From contig JACIWY010000167.1 in the NCBI GenBank assembly GCA_014360745.1, forward strand, positions 1-7,713: 7,713 bases of DNA. The letters run 5' to 3'. The position numbers and the translations under genes were made by a program. The notes under the pieces are model-generated. The model worked only from the letters and a program-made list of their open reading frames with translations. It made no database searches and had not been told where the DNA came from. The first letter of the stretch is position 1. The number at the start of each line of letters is the position of its first letter. Below are positions 6,558 to 7,713 of this stretch, one piece after another. Source of the stretch: Chloroflexota bacterium. Its GTDB lineage: Bacteria > Chloroflexota > Anaerolineae > UBA1429.

Positions 6558-6924
6558 AGGCCTCCAGAAAGCGGTGCAAGAGCCTATCCGTCTCGCGCAG
6601 CTCCGCCACCCAGGCGCGCAGATAGGCGTCGCCGGCCTCGGTCAAATGATATATCCGGCGGGGTGGCCCGGCGCTGCCTTCGCTGTCCTCGTGTGAGGTG
6701 AGCATGCCGTTGGCCTCCAGGTCGTACAGGGTGCGATAGATGGCGCTCACATCGGCCGGATAGTTTTCCAAGCCGAGTTCGCTCAACCCCTCCACCAGCG
6801 CATAGCCATGTCGCGGCCCGAGATGCAAAAGCAGCAGCAACGCCGGCTCCAAAAAGCGTCGGATGCGCCGTGGCTGGGCCCCTCGGCCGTGCCCCCTCCC
6901 CCAACGGCCCCATCGTGGGGACAT
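6511..6924 (-). CDS. PadR-family transcriptional regulator
   Basis: This 137-residue DNA-binding protein is a winged helix-turn-helix regulator, usually a repressor released by a small ligand. The domain spans about residues 22-100 and shows FLEPALLLLLHLGPRHGYAL (the HGY motif at 39-41), then VSAIYRTLYDLEANGML (59-75, recognition helix and following turn) and the wing PPRRIYHLTEAG (87-98). A C-terminal helix (about 101-130) would serve dimerisation. Residues 1-20 are a Gly/Arg/Trp-rich leader (RWGRWGRGHGRG), not part of the usual domain. The ATG at 6924 follows AAAGGAG at 4 bases. It overlaps or abuts the YibE/F gene, which it probably co-regulates, and it stands divergent to an MFS transporter gene. 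The promoter and nested palindromes upstream suggest autorepression. Confidence 0.93.
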   Translation of the reverse strand: MSPRWGRWGRGHGRGAQPRRIRRFLEPALLLLLHLGPRHGYALVEGLSELGLENYPADVSAIYRTLYDLEANGMLTSHEDSEGSAGPPRRIYHLTEAGDAYLRAWVAELRETDRLLHRFLEAYDRHRQEHEPDEREE

Positions 6925-6938
6925 AACACTCCTTTAAC

Positions 6939-6963
6939 TATTTGCATCATTCAAATACATGAT
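6939..6963. promoter_or_regulatory. Overlapping inverted repeats, probable PadR operator
   Basis: Two inverted repeats overlap here: TATTTG-N7-CAAATA (6939-6957) and ATCAT-N8-ATGAT (6946-6963). The second has the 8-base spacing of the ATGT-N8-ACAT type known for PadR operators, though not that exact sequence. Both lie between the padR -10 and its ribosome-binding site. Binding would therefore block transcription of padR and the YibE/F gene. That PadR itself is the binding protein is an inference from position. Confidence 0.45.
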
Positions 6964-6988
6964 ACCATAGAATCGTTCCATCCGTCAA
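6959..6988 (-). promoter_or_regulatory. Promoter of padR-yibE/F
   Basis: On the minus strand TTGACG (6983-6988) precedes TATCAT (6959-6964) by 18 bases. A second TTGACC lies just upstream of the -35 (6989-6994). The -10 overlaps the candidate operator. The predicted start is near 6952, giving a short leader before the ATG at 6924. Confidence 0.55.
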
Positions 6989-6993
6989 GGTCA

Positions 6994-7118
6994 AGCGTGG
7001 ATGTCGTCGTCCGCCCAAGCGCGGGGCGGGAGCCCCACGCTCCAGATCGAGCCCCCGAACGATGCCCAAAGAGGTGCGGACGTCAGGGATACATGCATCC
7101 TTGTCGAGTTTCCCAAAC
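6994..7118. other. Structured non-coding stretch in the divergent intergenic region
   Basis: The middle of the 251-base gap between padR and the MFS gene is rich in small inverted repeats. AGCGTGG (6994-7000) pairs with CCACGCT (7035-7041), which competes with a perfect GGGGC/GCCCC hairpin with a GGGA loop (7023-7036). Further on are CAGGGAT/ATCCTTG around 7084-7103 (one G-T pair) and AGTTT/AAACT with a 3-base loop near 7107-7119. Base composition is more GC-rich than the promoter zones on either side. I see no convincing reading frame with a ribosome site. It may be a decayed intergenic repeat or simply leader sequence. Confidence 0.3.
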
Positions 7119-7147
7119 TTGAACCTTGCCCCCTCGCCGTGTACACT
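7119..7147 (+). promoter_or_regulatory. Promoter of the MFS transporter gene
   Basis: TTGAAC (7119-7124) and TACACT (7142-7147) are separated by 17 bases. They stand about 28 bases before the Shine-Dalgarno-linked ATG at 7176. The -10 hexamer is identical to that of the M28-module promoter. Confidence 0.5.
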
Positions 7148-7175
7148 CGGTCCCATCTCGATGAGGAGCCACGGC

Positions 7176-7713
7176 ATGTCCCGCAAGTCATCTCGAATAC
7201 GCCAGGGGCTCGCCTTTATGCGCGGCAATATGCTCGTGCTGACGGCGACGCGCATCCTTGGCCAGTTTGGCCGCAGCATGGCCTTCCCTTATGCTTCGCT
7301 CTATATCCTATCCCTGGGGGGCGAGCCGGCGCAGATCGGCTTTATCAACTCCTTGGCCCCTTTGGCCGGCCTATTGGTTTTTCCCATTGGGGGTTATATC
7401 ACCGACCACGCCGGGCGGGTACGGCTTATCGGGTTGGCAGGCTTGTTCTCGGGCCTGGTTTATCTTTTGTATGTTTTCGCCCGGAGCTGGGAGGTCCTCG
7501 CCGTAGCCGCCTTTTTACAGGGCTTTATGGCCATCCAATTCCCGCCTCAGTCGGCGCTCATCGCCGATTCGTTGAGCCCTCAAGATCGCGGTCGCGGCAT
7601 TGCGCTGCTCAACAGCCTGGGCGGCGCCCCCTCCATGTTGGCCCCCTATGTAGCCGGCTTGGAGATCTAGGCGCTGGTTGTGCCAGTCGGCATGCGCTTC
7701 CTCTACGGCTTTC
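7176..7713 (+). pseudogene. MFS transporter, N-terminal part, interrupted by in-frame TAG at 7668-7670
   Basis: The open part codes for 164 residues of a major facilitator superfamily transporter, about the first five membrane helices. Helices lie roughly at 18-36, 52-72, 83-102, 105-128 and 142-163. Between helices 2 and 3 is the MFS motif A (GGYITDHAGRVRLIG, 72-86), and after helix 4 comes the typical SALIADSLSPQDRGRGIALLNSLG. The ATG at 7176 has AGGAG 7 bases upstream; upstream in-frame codons back to 7062 code for no family-like sequence. A TAG stops translation inside helix 5, yet the same frame continues to the window end as ALVVPVGMRFLYGF, which looks like the normal helix 5-6 loop of such proteins. 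This indicates a point nonsense mutation or a sequencing error rather than a genuine end. Family members are about 400 residues, and the rest lies beyond the window. Substrate unknown. Confidence 0.8.

Noticed and set aside
6947..7279. Minus-strand frame of 110 codons across the divergent region
   Set aside because: It overlaps the MFS start and both promoters, has no family-like residues and no credible ribosome site.

Overview
The window looks like bacterial chromosome of fairly high GC content, with dense minus-strand gene packing, good Shine-Dalgarno sequences (GGAGG or AGGAG types) and several TTG start candidates. Gene content (a YibE/F membrane protein, a PadR regulator, an archaeal-like KDG aldolase paired with KDG kinase, a DoeB-like deacylase, rpsF) would fit a Chloroflexota- or Firmicutes-type bacterium. 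That assignment is an inference; no marker here fixes the taxon.

Layout, right to left. At the right edge a plus-strand MFS transporter (7176 to window end) carries an in-frame TAG, so it is probably a damaged or misassembled gene. A 251-base divergent intergenic region separates it from a long run of minus-strand genes. These are, in order of transcription: a PadR-family repressor (6924-6511), a YibE/F-family membrane protein (6557 or 6509 down to 5346), a DapA-superfamily aldolase of the 2-keto-3-deoxygluconate (KDG) type (5293-4403), a PfkB-family KDG kinase (4394-3399), an M28-like metallopeptidase with an apparent PA-like insert (3291-1411) and an AspA/AstE-family zinc deacylase resembling DoeB (1350-346). 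An intrinsic terminator at 241-272 closes the run. The first 48 codons of rpsF (ribosomal protein S6) follow at 145-1, also on the minus strand.

The run seems to split into three transcription modules, each with a recognisable -35/-10 pair: padR-yibE/F, aldolase-kinase, and M28 peptidase-deacylase. The aldolase and kinase together form the lower part of an Entner-Doudoroff-type route (KDG to KDPG to pyruvate and glyceraldehyde 3-phosphate). The two zinc hydrolases downstream would cleave amide or acyl bonds. A plausible but unproven reading is a small catabolic locus for an acylated or amide-linked compound, with sugar-acid carbon entering central metabolism through the KDG pair. No substrate importer or upstream dehydratase lies inside the window to confirm this.

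I found no rRNA, tRNA, CRISPR array, insertion sequence or other clear mobile element. The most distinctive sequence-level observations are the nonsense codon in the MFS gene, the nested palindromes at the padR promoter, the 16-bp hairpin between the two hydrolase genes, an operator-like inverted repeat before the aldolase gene, and active-site variants in the aldolase and the M28-like protein.
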